Origin: Pleodorina starrii
Taxonomy: Eukaryota; Chlorophyta; Chlorophyceae; Chlamydomonadales; Volvocaceae
Direction of reading: 5' to 3'
Length of the DNA stretch: 64,000 nt
NCBI GenBank assembly: GCA_030267565.1
Contig: BRXU01000023.1
Coordinates: 124,001 to 188,000, forward strand
Shown: positions 39,963 to 52,224 of the stretch, one piece after another
Layout: each line of letters begins with the position of its first letter
Numbering within the stretch: position 1 is the first letter of the stretch
The notes under the pieces: generated by a model
What the model was told of the DNA's origin: nothing
What the model saw: only the letters and a program-made list of their open reading frames with translations
Databases searched by the model: none
Position numbers and translations under genes: made by a program

Positions 39963-41081
39963 CGGGGAACAATGCTACGGGGAGCTGATGTCGTACTTTC
40001 ATCACTTTCGGGTGGCCAAAGTACGGCGCATGGTTTACATGGTTTACAAGGTTTACGGCGCAGCTCTCTCCTTGTACGTATGCCGTGATTGACTTTTCAG
40101 ACGGTGCATACTTTCCAAGCATGCAATGTGTCTCCGTCTCTCCGATTTTCGTTAAGTCCAACCCGGCAGAAATATGAGCTCCGATCAGCGGTTCAGCGGT
40201 ACTTATTTCTGCGCGGCATAGTTTCAGTCATATGTAAACACAGCCTACGTTTGGCGAGAAGTTCGCAGTGGGAGCGCGATGGAGATCGCCAAGCGCTTGT
40301 TATACCAAGTATATGACAGAACTGAACGATTGGTCTTGAAGGAAATCAAAACTTTGCTGAAATGAGGTTGTACTGGCTGTAACGGGGCGAGGGATCAACG
40401 TTTGGTCAATTACACCCCCCCACTGGGGCCACGTTGGACTTTTTGGCCACGTAACGTGTATCGGACCCGTTACCCCATGCGAACTGACCACGTTTCCTGT
40501 AAAGTGATAACGTAACGTGTCATGTAAATCCAGCATAACGGTAGTACGGTGGTCGTTATCCGTCACAACGACGACAGAAGGACTGGTGTATAGTTTGACA
40601 TAACGCGTTGAGATTGTCCGAGGCTCTATGATCAAGCTGTGAGACACATACATGGGGCCGCTATTCTCGTAACACCGTCCGCATGCTGTACGGTAGGTAG
40701 TTGGGCCGTGAAAATGCGTGAAACTAATGTCGCGTTCAAGGCAATTTCTTATGGTACTTGATTGAAATAGTTATGATGCAGTTCCACAGCGTAGGCGCTC
40801 TTGAGCTCCGGCCTGACGCAAATCTAATTCGGTGAGGGTTCGTCTGTTGAGGTCCGCCGCCATTACAATTGAACCGTAATTGTTTCGATGACTAAGATTA
40901 TCAAGCAAATTATCGGTGTAATGCGCACGCCCTGCCTCAAAGCCACCGCTTCGGCGTATGCATGCAATTGCAAGGCGCACAATGGCCTCATGCGCCGGCT
41001 AAGAAGAGCACGCCAATATTATGCACAGTCATAAAAATATTGCAAAACTATTGTTCCTGTTAATTTCGTAGGGCGGCTCAG

Positions 41082-44000
41082 GCTCCGCGGCGCAGCTGCG
41101 TAACGTTCGCCGCTGGGACTGCCCCGTCCGGAACCGGCAGCGGCCAATGGAGCAAGTCCTCCCGGCGCAGCGAGGGCGCCCAATTTGAAAACCCGCGTGG
41201 AGAACGAGGCTGGGGGGCCTCCGGCTCCCGCACTGGTGGTACCGTCGGCGACTCCTCGTCCTCGCGCTCGGCTCCCCAACGAGGAGCCCAGCGAGCGCCC
41301 AACAGCAATCGAGCTCCGGAAAGGGAAACCGGCAGGTTCGAAAGGAGCAGCGAGGCTGGCGGCCGCGAACCCTTCCGGCCGTCGTCCTACAATACGGCCC
41401 CCAGCAGCAGGAGGTCCGAGCAGGAGCGCGCCGCACGCAAGGCGGCTCGCCAGGCGGACAAGGCGGCCGCCGTGTCGCGCAACAGCCAGGTAAGGCACGT
41501 CGTCGCCGCCGCTGCCGCCGCGGCGGCCGCCCCTGGCTATCCGATCGCTTATGCGGCACGTGCGGCAAACACTCGCGTGGCTTCAGCTGTGTGGCTTCAG
41601 CTGTCGTAGCGGTCCGGCTGGAAGGAACCCCGCCAGGATACGGCCTACTCGCACGGGCCGTAAGCGGCGCAAGGCCGGCCGCAGCCCGCAGCGGCCGAAC
41701 AACCAGCCTCACGACCCCCTGGCGCCCACGCCACGCCACGCCGCGCCACGCTGTGCTGCGCTTGACGTGAACGGCTAACGTGAGCGCCTCGCGGTGCGTC
41801 GTTACTGAGCCACACCTCACCACACTCCATCCGTGCCGCCTTCTGGTACAACAGCATCTCGAGGGGTGTGTGGAGGTGTGTGGAGGTATGGTAACTCCCT
41901 GGCACTGTCTCGGGCCCCCCCCCTGGTCGTAGGGCTGCTGCTACGGCTGCGGCGCGCCGCTCCAGACTGAGGTGCCTGTGGGTGCCGGCTACGTGGCCCC
42001 CGACAAGTACGCGGTGAAGAAGCAGCACCGGCAGCTGGACAAGGTGCTGTGCCAGAGGTGCAGCGAGCTGTGCAACGGGGCAATGATACCGGCGGTGCAG
42101 GACTTTTCGCAAAAGGTGCAGCTGCGGCAGCTCATGGGAGAGGCCGCACCCGGACCCGGCACACAGGCGCCAGCGGCCTCGTCGGGTCCCCTGACTGGCG
42201 GTGGGGACAGCAGCGGGAGCGGCAGGGCAGCCACCGCAGCGGCGGCGGCGGTCCCGACGACGGCGACGGACGGCCCCAACACGGCGGGCGCGGATGATGC
42301 CGCCGAGAGCTTGCTGGGCAAGGTGGGCGCCGTCTGGGACGGAGTTAGCGGAGCTGCTTTGCGTTTGCGTTTCCGCACATGGCTCGGTCATCCGGAGTTG
42401 ACGTTGCTTCCTGGGGGAGCTGGGGGCCGTGTGAGGCCCGTGTGCCGGTCTCACACCCTCCCCTCCCCTTCCCTCCCCGCTGGCCTCCTGGGGCTGCGGG
42501 GTTTTCTCGCCCTTCCCCCTCCTGAGCGCCCTTGAGGGGCCGCAGCTTGCCACCGCAACCACTTGCCCCCGGTGCTGCCCAGTCGGCTGCATCACGCGGC
42601 GCGTAGCTCGCGTCCCTCGTGATACCGGAGTGGCTCTCAGGACGGACAGCCCACACCGCGTTTCGTGCGCACGTGCTGCTTTTGGGGAGGGCGACAGCAT
42701 CCCGTCGCCTCGCCTATCCTGCCCAGTGCCCCCTTGCCACGTGTCTCTTGCCGTGAGCCATGCGCGCTTTCTGCGGTTCGCCACCGGTAGGCGCCCGTGC
42801 CTAGTCGCGGTTGCCCGTGCAGCCTCCTGCTCGTCGGCCTGCCTGCCTCGCTTGCGAATCCATGCGGTACGCCCTCCAACCCAACCCACCCCACCCCGCA
42901 CCACACCACACCACCCACCACACCACACACACACACTCGCCCGCTACGTTCTGTGTGGACTGCTCCCCGCAGGTGCTGATCACACCCGAGCAGCTCCGCG
43001 CGCAGCTGACACCGGTGGGTGGGTGGGTGAGGGAGGGAGGGAGCGGGTGAGGGAGGTGGATTCGAAGGGCGTTTGACGGCGGAGAAGAGGGTGCCTCCGC
43101 GGAGTGTTGGGGGGAGGGTCACGAGGTGGCGCTCCGTTGCGAGGACGAGGGTTAGCAGATGTCTCCCTCCCTCCCCGTATGTATGTATGTGTATGTGTCT
43201 GTCCACGCGCCCTCACCGGTCCCGCGCGGCTGCCCGCCCTCCCGCCCTCCATCCATCCGCTCGTCTGGCTCCCCGCCTGCTGCCCTCCCCCCTCCCGCCT
43301 GCTGCCCTGCCGCCAGCTGGCGCTGCGTGCCGCAGTGGTGGTCCTCTTGGTGGACCTGACGGACGCATCCGGCAGCCTGATGGCCCGAGTGCGGGACATG
43401 GTGGGACGTAACCCCATTGTGATGGTGGGCACAAAGCTGGACCTGCTGCCTCAGGTGGGGGGCCAGAGGGGGGCCCGCTGCCTGGCTGGCTGGCTGGGAT
43501 GCATCTGCCGGGCTGAGTGCTGTGGCCCTGCTGCCGGCGCCCTGCGCCTACCTGCCTACCGGCGCCCTTGTGCTCAAGGCACGCCTCAGCTGCTGCGCGC
43601 TGGTTCCGCCCCCACCGACACCCCCGCCCCCGGTGCTGCTGTTGTGCTGTGTTTGTACTTCCGCCTCCGCCTCCTCCTGCTGCTGCTGCTGCTGCTGCTG
43701 CCGCGTCCCCCCTCAGGGCTGCCGGCCGCGCGATGTGGCGGAGTGGCTGGGGGGTGCGGCGGCTGCCAAGCGCCTCAACGTGGTTTCGGTGCATCTGGTG
43801 TCGAGCCACACGGGGGACGGTGAGCCGCCGGGGAGGGGGAAGGGGACACAGGAGGGGGAGTACGGAGGGGGAGTACGGAGGGGGGCACAGGAGGAGACAC
43901 CGGGAACGTTGGAGGGATATGGTGGGTGGCATGGTGCATGGAGGGACAAGGGGAACGTTGGGTGGCCGCCCCGCCACCAGTGCCCATCCGGCTGCTCACC

Positions 44001-46667
44001 CCGCTCCCCCCCGCCTTCCCGCCCTGCTCCCCGCGTTGCTGCTTCCAGGCATGTCTGCGGCGGTGTCCCGCATCTGCCGGGAGCGCAAGTCTCGCGACGT
44101 GTACGTGGTGGGGGCGGCCAATGTGGGCAAGAGCGCCTTCGTGAGGGCGATGCTCAAGGAGATGGCGCGGACCGACCCCGCGGCCATTGGCACCGGCAAG
44201 TGAGTGGCGCAGGAGCAGCGGAGCAGCGGGCAGCAAGCGAACTGGTCCGAGCGGATCCATCGCCGCACCCAACCCAACCCCAAATGACCCTAAACCCCCG
44301 AACCCTAACCCACCCACCCACCCGCCCCACCCGCCCACCCGCCCCAGGTACCTCCCGGTGGAGAGCGCCATGCCGGGCACCACTCTGGGGCTCATTCCGC
44401 TGAGGGCCTTCTCCGGGGGCGGCATCCTGTTTGGTGAGCGAGCGAGAGGAGAGGGGAAAGGAGGCGAGGGGAGGAGGGAGAAGTGCCGCGCCGCTTGGAG
44501 CTTGTGGCGGGCTGGGCAGGGCCGCCCTTCCCCTCGCTTCCCGTCTTCCCGCGCTTGCCCTGAAAGCCTAGTCCTCGACCAAATCCTCCCAAGCCCTGTC
44601 TGCTTAAAGCCCCCGCTCGAGCGCTCTCTTGACCTCCTCTTCCTGCCGTGCTGTGTCGTTGATGTGTCGTGCTGCGCGCCACCACCGCCACCGCCGCAAC
44701 ACCGACCCGACACGTGGTTTCCAGACACCCCCGGCGTCCATCTGCACCACCGCGTGCCGCACATGCTGACCCCGTCGGAGCTCAAGCTGCTGCACCCGCG
44801 CCGCCGCTTGTCGGCGCTCGTGCCGCCGCCGCCTCTGGAGCTTATGGAGGCGGCGGGAAGCAGTGGCGGCGACGGCGCCGATGCCGACCCACGGGTCGGT
44901 GAGGACGACGACGACGACGACGTCGCGAGCTCCAGCTGGGGCGACAGTGAGGGCGCCGTACGGCGCGGCCGCGGCGGCCTGAAAATCGTCGACTACGCGC
45001 CAACGGACGAGTTTGGCATGCCGATCACGGGCCTCGAGGCGGGCGTGCGGCGGGCTGGCGGGCGCGGGGAGGCGGGCGGTGGCGGCAGACCCGCGGGTCG
45101 CAACGGCGGCGGGCTGACGATTGTGGATGCGCAGCAGAGCGTCAGGGCGACGTACATGTGGAGCGACCTTGTTCGGATCGATGTCCTGTCGGGGCCGCCG
45201 AGTACGGTGCTGGTGTTCTACGGACCGTCGACGATGCGGGCGGTCGGACTGCCGTACAGTCGGGTAGGCGTTGCGAGCGGTCCGATCCGGGACGGAGGGA
45301 AGGGTTTTGCCGAGCGCTGCCGAGTGCTGCTGATGTAGAGGGCTTATGCGCTGAGCTGCATATTTGCACATCCCCACACTGCGTCCGACACTCGCTACCG
45401 CTGCGATACCTACCTACCTACCTACCTACTTGCCTACCTGCCTACCCGCCCAGAGTATCCTACGCGCCTTTACGCGTGCGGAGCAAGACCGAATGTGTTC
45501 GAGGGAACCATACACACCTCCACACCTCCCCTCCCGCTTGCCCCTGGTCAGCCGGACCAAACCCTGCAGCTCGACTACGGCGCCGACGGCAGCGGCAGGG
45601 TGCTTGTGTGCACGGAGTCGGTGGCGCTGCGCGGCGGGTTGCAGTCGCAGGAGCTAGTGGTGCGGGCCAACGGCGCCACCGGGAACACCGCGCTTGCTGA
45701 CGTGGCGGTTTCGGGGCTGCCCGGCTGGGTGTCGGTGTGGGCGCCGAAAGCCAAGAAGGACGTCAGGTGCGTCGCGTCGCGTAGGGGAGGGGAGGGGAGG
45801 GGAGGGGAGGGGAGGGGGGGAAGGATGACCCGACCCAACTGCCCCATTCGAGCTGACCCATACGTGCCCCGTGTCCCCCGGTACCGATCATCTGCCGCCC
45901 CCACCCGACTACCCGGCCCCGCCCCCACCACCACCACCACCCTCCCCCCCCAGGCTGCGAGTGTGGGTGCCGCGAGGTGTGGAGGTGATGGCGCGCCCCA
46001 CGCTGCCCTGCCCGCCGCCGCCAGCGCTGGAGCGCGTGTGGCGGGGCGAGCGGCGGCGCGACGGCGCGGAGGACGACGACGACGGCGAGGAGCCCGCGGC
46101 GCTGGACGAGTGGTCTCGCGCGCTGGCGGGTGAGTGAGTGGACACACGCGCCACGCCGCACCGCGCGTGTGTGTATGTGTGTGCGTGTGCCTTGCACGGC
46201 AGCCATTGTGGCCGCTTTTTCAGCTGGGCTGGGCTGGACTGGGTTGATGCAGGTGGCGCTGGGCGTTGCAGCAGAGGCTTCTGCAGCTGCGGGCGGGTTT
46301 GGAGGCGGGACGTGCGACCCGGCGGGTAGTGACAGAGAGGGAGGGTCATGGGCTGATGACGGGGGGACACTACTGCCGCCGCGACCCGGGGGACACCGCA
46401 GCGGACACGCCTGCCTGCCTGCAGCTCGCGACTGCGCCCTTGGTCCTTTGGGGGATGGGCGCTTGATCCTCCTCCCTCCCACCCGTGTGCCCCCACCCCC
46501 TCCCTGGACCCGCATCACTCCCCAGCCGGTGTGGGCGACCCCACCTCGGACCCCGCCTGGTGGGAGTCCATGGCGGCACTCAAGGTGAGGAGGAGAGGAG
46601 GGGGAAGGGGGCTGCGGCCACCGGGCTGGCTTGGTTGTACGACATGTGGCACGTGTGTCTCATCTGG

Positions 46668-46698
<31 letters not shown>

Positions 46699-47755
46699 GG
46701 CGTTGCCATTGGTCCCACGGGGATACGGACAACAAAGGCGGCAACATGAAAAGCGTTCATGCCCCCCACTGCTGTGCGAGCTGCATCGCAGGACGCGGAT
46801 CTGCCGGGCTACGGCGTGGCGGCGGCCGCTGGCAAGGGCCGCGGCGGCAAGGGCGCTCAAGCAGCGGCTTCGAGCGGGCGGACGGCCGGGCGGCGAGCCG
46901 CCGCGGGCGTCATCGACGAGGAGGGCGAGGAAGAGGATGATGACGATCTGCCCGACTGGGAGGATGAGGCGGAGGTGCTGGATGAGGCGGACGACGACGA
47001 CGACGCGGAGGGGGAGCGGGTGCTGGTGACGGCCCGCGTGGAGGATATTTTGAAGCGGCCAAGGTGGGTGGGTAGGCGGGCAGGTGGGTGGGGGGGTAGC
47101 GCCAGCTCTCCCCCCCCCCACACTCGCTCAAAACCCCTGTTGTGGGCCCCACGGCCCTGCGGCCAGCCCTCCCGCCATTCCACATGTCCCGGCTTTCCGG
47201 TCCCTCCACTCACCCTGGTACCTCACCGCACCGGTACCCCTCCGTCTTGCGGCTGCCGACAGGCTGGACGTGCTGAGCCAGATGAATTTGGAGTTGGCGG
47301 GAGACGCGGAGGAGGACGAGGAGGAGGAGGAGGACGACGTGTCGAGCTTCACGCTCACGAAAAACGCCGCCAGCCGCCGTCGCCGCGACGGGCCCGCCGC
47401 CGATGGCGCGTGGGATCCCCTAGCCGGCGTAGCCGCCGCCGCCGTACCGCCGCCTGCGGCGCAGGCACGCCGCAAGTCGGCCGCCGGGACGGCTGCTGCC
47501 GCATCGGTGCGCCGGCGGCCGGTGGCGGCGGCGGGGCGGAGCGGCGACTTGGCGGCGGCGGAGGGGGAGCAGGAGGAGGAGGTTACGGAGGGGGCGTGGG
47601 CGGATGCGGAGTTGGGTGAGGAGTCTGATGAGGATGCGGCGGCGGGGATGGCGAGGAGAGGCACCGTGCGGCGCGGCCGGCGGCGCCTGGGACGCCGGCG
47701 GGAGGTGGTGCAGGTGGCGGCGGAAGGTGATGAGGAGCGGGGGGAGGTCGCGTGA
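41082..47755 (+). CDS. NOA1: Circularly permuted GTPase, NOA1/RIF1 (YqeH) family
   Basis: Exons: about 41082-41489 (5' limit uncertain), 41933-42322, 42973-43014, 43317-43454, 43717-43819, 44049-44199, 44348-44433, 44725-45263, 45552-45766, 45954-46129, 46526-46584, 46792-47063, 47263-47755 (TGA); at least about 1020 residues. The order of GTPase motifs is permuted as in cGTPases: G4 GTKLDLLP comes before G1 GAANVGKSAF, G2 PGTTL and G3 DTPG. A zinc-binding N-terminal part has CYGCG and CQRC separated by the expected spacing. These proteins act in organelle (plant: plastid) ribosome assembly. The Arg/Ser/Gly-rich first exon looks like a transit peptide; its initiating ATG was not found, so an upstream exon is likely. 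The C-terminus is much longer than usual, with Asp/Glu runs and Ala/Gly/Arg-rich low complexity. The acidic insert after HMLTPSELKLLHPRRRL is also extra. Confidence 0.9.
45783..45820 (+). repeat. G-rich pentanucleotide run in a NOA1 intron
   Basis: Seven or so GGGGA units directly downstream of the donor at 45767; it could form G-quadruplexes in the pre-mRNA. Confidence 0.8.
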
Positions 47756-48997
47756 GAGGAGGCCGCGCTGGGAGCAGGGACCGTTAGGCTGCGGGTCGCG
47801 CGCATCGAGACCGCACTTTCTGCGAGCGGGTCGTTGGAAGGGTCGCGGCTGCAAGTACCGGTATGTGGTCTGATGGAGAGGTTATATCAAGGGGGGGTTG
47901 GGGTTTGGGAGTGGCATGTGGGCTGGCTTTGGCGATAGCGCGCGGACCCATCACAATGCGCGGCAAGCCAGATGGGGCCGAGACACACAGGGCCGATTGG
48001 CCGTATTGGCCGTTTCTTGCGGGTGAAATCGAATGTTGAGAGTCGGATGGGCTGCAAACTCGCCCGCATCAGGTGGGCCCCCTCCCTCGCAGACCTTAGC
48101 AAAGCTTCCCTCCCTCTTGTGTCTTGAACTTGGACCTGAACTCCCCGAGATGTCGGTTGAACGAGAGGTCTTTTCGGCACGGGCACGGGCGTTTACCGGC
48201 GGCGGACGGTGCCGGTAGGCCCCAGCACGTCGACAGAGCCACAGTGCACAGCACCGTGACATGCGGCCTTGGAGCGTCGCCGGAACTGCTCCCGCTTCCC
48301 TCCGGCTACCCACCGGCTACCGTAAATAGGTCTTTCGAAAGGCCGCACGGATCGCCACCGAGCCACCCAGCGGCGGCGAGGGCGGCGGCGGCGGTGTACA
48401 ACAACTGAAGCCGTGCTTGCGCGCCACGCGAAGCCCTCCGCCAGTTCCTCTCGTTCCCCACGACACGCCGCCAACACGCCGACGCGGCCTTTGAAGTTAC
48501 AACAAGCAGCAGCAGCCTCCGGGACGCGCCAATCACACAAGTACAATGCCCCACATCAATGCATTGGTAGATTGGTACTCGCCCGAGGAGAGAGCGGAGC
48601 GGCATGGCGTTGCAGGCTGTGGCCCTGCCCGCCCCCCGGCACGCACAGCGATGCGTCGATGCGTCGGTGCGCGCGTCGTGTACGAGTCCTTCCTTTCAAA
48701 TAAATTGACCCTCGCCCGCCGCCCCTGACGGGCCCAGACCCCTCCCCCTCCTCGTCCAACAGCCCGCGTACAACTCACCACCGCCCGCCGAGCGCCGCCC
48801 CCCTTCCCAGCACGGATTTACAAGGACCGGACGCGAATGGCAGCAGGGCTTTCAACATGCGCTATACTCGCGAGGGCTTGGGCGGGGCGGCGCGGCTTGG
48901 GAGGGGGTGTGGCCAACTGGCCGTGCGCCAACAGGCTGCCGCCGCGCTCTCCAGCTGGGCTGATCTGGGCTCCGCTGCGCGACTCTCTCCGCTCCGC
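47756..48997. other. Convergent spacer between NOA1 and EMC3
   Basis: The 3' ends of both genes face this 1.2-kb spacer. No TGTAA was found for NOA1 on the plus strand. No gene recognised. Confidence 0.5.
48828..48832 (-). terminator. TGTAA polyadenylation signal
   Basis: TGTAA on the minus strand about 165 bases past the EMC3 stop codon. A second TGTAA overlaps the stop codon itself (CTGTAAGC). Confidence 0.45.
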
Positions 48998-51900
48998 TTA
49001 CAGCTTCTTGGCCTTCATCTGGCGGCGCAGCATGTCCACTGCGCGCTCCTCCGCGCTCTCCAGCTCCCACTCAAAGTCCACCTGCACCCAGGTGGAACAA
49101 CCGAGTCCGTCCAGGACCAATACCAGTACCCACGTCAGCAACGAAGGCACGGCTCTGAAGATGTTGCGGGACGCAGGGCAGCAGGCGAGATGCGGGTGCA
49201 GCACGCAGGCTACGGCCTACGACTTGACGTACAACAAACAATGTTTGGAGAGATTCCTGGCTTATGGCCTGCTTCGGCCTGCTTCTTAAGCACAGGCGTC
49301 CAAAGCACAACTGCCCCGCGTCCCCGTCCCGCCTCGTTCCCCGCCCCGCGCCTCCCTCACCGCCGCCAGCGCCGCCTTCTCCTGCTTGAACATGGCCTCC
49401 ATGTCCACCCCCATGGGGCCGGCCGCCATGGGGTTCATCTGGCGCCGCATCATCTCCGTCTCGTCAACAACGTCCTCCCTGGAGACAGCGGAGAAAGCAG
49501 GAGAGGAGGAGGGGAAGGGAAGGGGAGGGAGGGCAGGAGGGCGGGGGAGAGGTGCTTAGGGCTTCGAAAGGAACGGCCAGCGCGCACCGACCGAACACAG
49601 GGCAGGCGACGGGCGGGCGGTGGGGCATCTTCAAACAGAAGGGCGACGTATTGGTCCGTGGTAAGGAGGTGCACCTCAGTGCGGCTGCGTTCGGCGAGCG
49701 CGTCGCGTCCCTTCAACAGCCCGGCCCGCCGCTACACGTCGTGTCCACACGGGCCGCCTCCCGCGTTCCAGTCTCAATCCCGCAACCTCAGTCAGCAGTC
49801 ACAGTCTCAGCCTCCCCCCGCCCGGCGGCGGCGACGGCAGCCCACCTGAAGATCAACGAGAACACGCCGCGCAGGCCGAACAGAAGCAGGATGTAGTACG
49901 ACAGGGAGGTGAAGTACGACACGTCCAGAGAGGCCAGGTCGATGCCACGCTGCGGGACCAGTCCCGGTGGTGGTGGGGTGGGGTGGGGGGCGGGGAACGA
50001 GTTGGGGCGGAGGATGACAGACCAAAAACCGAGTTGAGGTGCGAGGGCGCGGCAAGGAGAGACATCGTCGTCAGGAGGGGACCATGCGAGGACCAGCGGG
50101 ACCGCTACAGGTGCGCAGTGGCACCCATTCGCGCCTCAACGGCGCCCCCAACCCAGCCTGGCCAGCGCCCCCACATTCCCCCCTACGATGCGCCCTGTTG
50201 CTCCAACACCAGCCCCAGCGCCCTTCCCCCATACCCGCAGCCCTTCCAACGCCCGACTCAATCGGGTCGTCGGGATACGCGACCCGCCCACCCACCGCGC
50301 CCTGCCCTCACACGCAACCCCGAAATCCGACCCCCCTCCCCAATCCCAATGACACAAAGGCATAGACACAGAGGCACAGACCTGCAGCATGGGCTTGAAG
50401 CGCGGGCTGAGCGGGAAGGGCACCTTGCCAATGACGAAGCCCTGGAAGAAGAAATTGACCACCATGCCCATGGCCAGCTGCGGGAGGGAGGGGTTGGGGC
50501 CAAGGAAGCGGGGCAGGGGAGCCGAAAGGGGGGCCCGACGGTGGTCGCGGAGTTAAGACGATCGGAACCCGGGGAGGGTAAAAAGAGCAAGGAAACCAAT
50601 GGCTCAGGTCTGGGCGCAGTCCTTTGCGACCCACGGGTCACCACACGCAGCCACGAGCCCGCCCCACCCCGCCCCGCCCCCACCTGCGGCACCATTCCGG
50701 TGAGGTTCTTCTTCATCATGTCCACCATCACGGTGGGATCGGTCGCCATCGCCTCCTGTGACCCACAACACCACACACACACACACACACCAGGCCACAT
50801 CAGGGTACCGCACCGCCGCAGCGGCAGCAGACCGGGCGCGGGAAGCGCCGCCGGTGAGCATTGCGCTTGCAGGACAGAGGCAGGCATGCAGGCCCTTGCG
50901 GCCCGCAGCCCAGTACCATGCAGCACCATGCAGCCAGCTGAATGCGGCAACGCCACAATCACGCGCTGCAATGTGCGCAGCAATGTGCGCTGCGGGGCCC
51001 CCAAGGGCCTCCCCAAGGGGGCAAGCACAGCCATGCGGCACGAGCCCAGGTCTCGCTCCGAGGCCGATTACTCGTTCACTCAGTGTGCGAGTCGAGCGTG
51101 CGTTCCTGGGGGCCGGCCCGAGCCGAGCCGAGCCGAGCTGGGCCCCGCTAAGACAGGCCTTCGCCGGCACACGTGCTGGTTGTCCATGGGGGGCTCAGGA
51201 CACTGATGAGGACACTGACGCCGATCCGACCCAAAAGTGTGTGCCGGGAGCGTCTGAACCGAACGACTGCTGCTCGCCCGCGCCCAAAGCGACCCGAGGC
51301 ATGACGCCGCTTCGTGCGTTTCACGCACGAGGAGTATCGCAGCTTGACAGTGCGCGCAGGCCCCGCCCCCCACACAGCGCCCCAGCCCAGCCCAGCGCAC
51401 ACCTGTGGAGACCGAGTCACGGGCTTCTGGGTGAAGAAACCCTTCTCCTGCGGTCGGGTATGGGAATGGCGCACACATTAGGGGGGTCAGCCGTCCGCCC
51501 CGAGGAGCACACGCGTGCCAACGCAAAGCCGAGGGTGGGGTCAGTGTCGCCGGCGGGAGGTGCTGATCTGCATCACCCCGAAGCGCGTTAGGGGAGGGGA
51601 GGGTGCCAGGACATACGTGGGCGCACCGTCTGGGAACACATCGGTTGGTAGTCGGGGTTTGCGTGACGAGCACTGCTTGGCTTGTCGGAGGACGGGCCCG
51701 GTTGCCGGATGGTCAAGGCGTCTTTCGGTCTACAACCCACGAAAACCCCCGCCCCCGAACCCCCGTGGCGGCCATCCACGTCTCTTAACGTACCCCGGCA
51801 AAGTACTCCTTGCGCATTTTAAAGGACGTCTCGGGGATGAAGCGGCCAAACCCCCGGAGTCGCCCCGCGCGCGCCACAGCCTGCATTTCCCGGACTTCCT

Positions 51901-52224
51901 TGAGCTCCTTGTTGCTGGGTGGCGGCGTGTTGAACAGCTGCAACCAAGTCAGAGCCCCAGGTCGGCGTTTGTGCGATAACACAGGGTAAGCTCATCCCTT
52001 ATACCGCAGACACCGGCAATCTCAATCGTAAAGAGAAAGGCACAAACGTGACAGCTCTGCACGATCGCCGACCGAGACAGGGGCCGGTAACACAGATGAT
52101 ATTCCAATTTCACCTGGTGCATATACTGCGTCAACAGCTTCATTAGGACGATAGCCAGTGTTAAGGGAATAAAGACCCAGTCTCTGACGGCATGGTCCAG
52201 CAGCAAGGGGTGTGCTCCCGCCAT
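48998..52224 (-). CDS. EMC3: ER membrane protein complex subunit 3
   Basis: Eight minus-strand exons: 52224-52114, 51937-51794, 51447-51403, 50755-50684, 50477-50382, 49949-49846, 49478-49361, 49081-48998 (TAA); 774 nt, 257 residues, the usual EMC3 length. EMC3 is the Oxa1/YidC-related core of the ER membrane complex, which inserts tail-anchored and multipass proteins. Family landmarks in order: LLLDHAVRDWVFIPL with the first membrane span (about 16-34), RGFGRFIPETSFKMRKEYF, DPTVMVDMMKKNLTGMVP, FFFQGFVIGKVPFPL (second span), RFKPMLQRGIDLASLDVSY, FGLRGVFSLIFR (third span), a Met-rich cytosolic stretch, and VDFEWELESAEERAVDMLRR. Every junction keeps phase. The protein is complete and typical; only the introns are large and rich in simple repeats. 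Confidence 0.95.

Larger units (their letters stand above)
38715..40529. mobile_element. Candidate decayed element bounded by 22-bp inverted repeats
   Basis: ATTTACATGACACGTTACG at 38715 begins a perfect 22-bp match (38715-38736) to the reverse complement of 40508-40529. Beyond the perfect core the similarity continues at lower level: both ends can be read as LHDTLRY followed by alignable residues in opposite orientation. Inside lie a 42-bp direct repeat with one mismatch (39870-39911 and 40249-40290), a perfect 19-bp inverted pair (39916-39934 and 40188-40206), and the 218-bp-period duplication. No complete transposase is found, and no target-site duplication was identified. Confidence 0.45.
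37510..41081. other. Less GC-rich, repeat-rich region without an intact gene
   Basis: After the 3' end of the RGG-OPR gene, composition becomes visibly richer in A+T (about 38.7-41.0 kb). The region holds inverted and direct repeats described separately and several open but disconnected coding-like stretches on the minus strand. A Cys-rich minus-strand frame at 38657-38226 is also unexplained. I infer decayed mobile-element or virus-like DNA. Confidence 0.5.
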
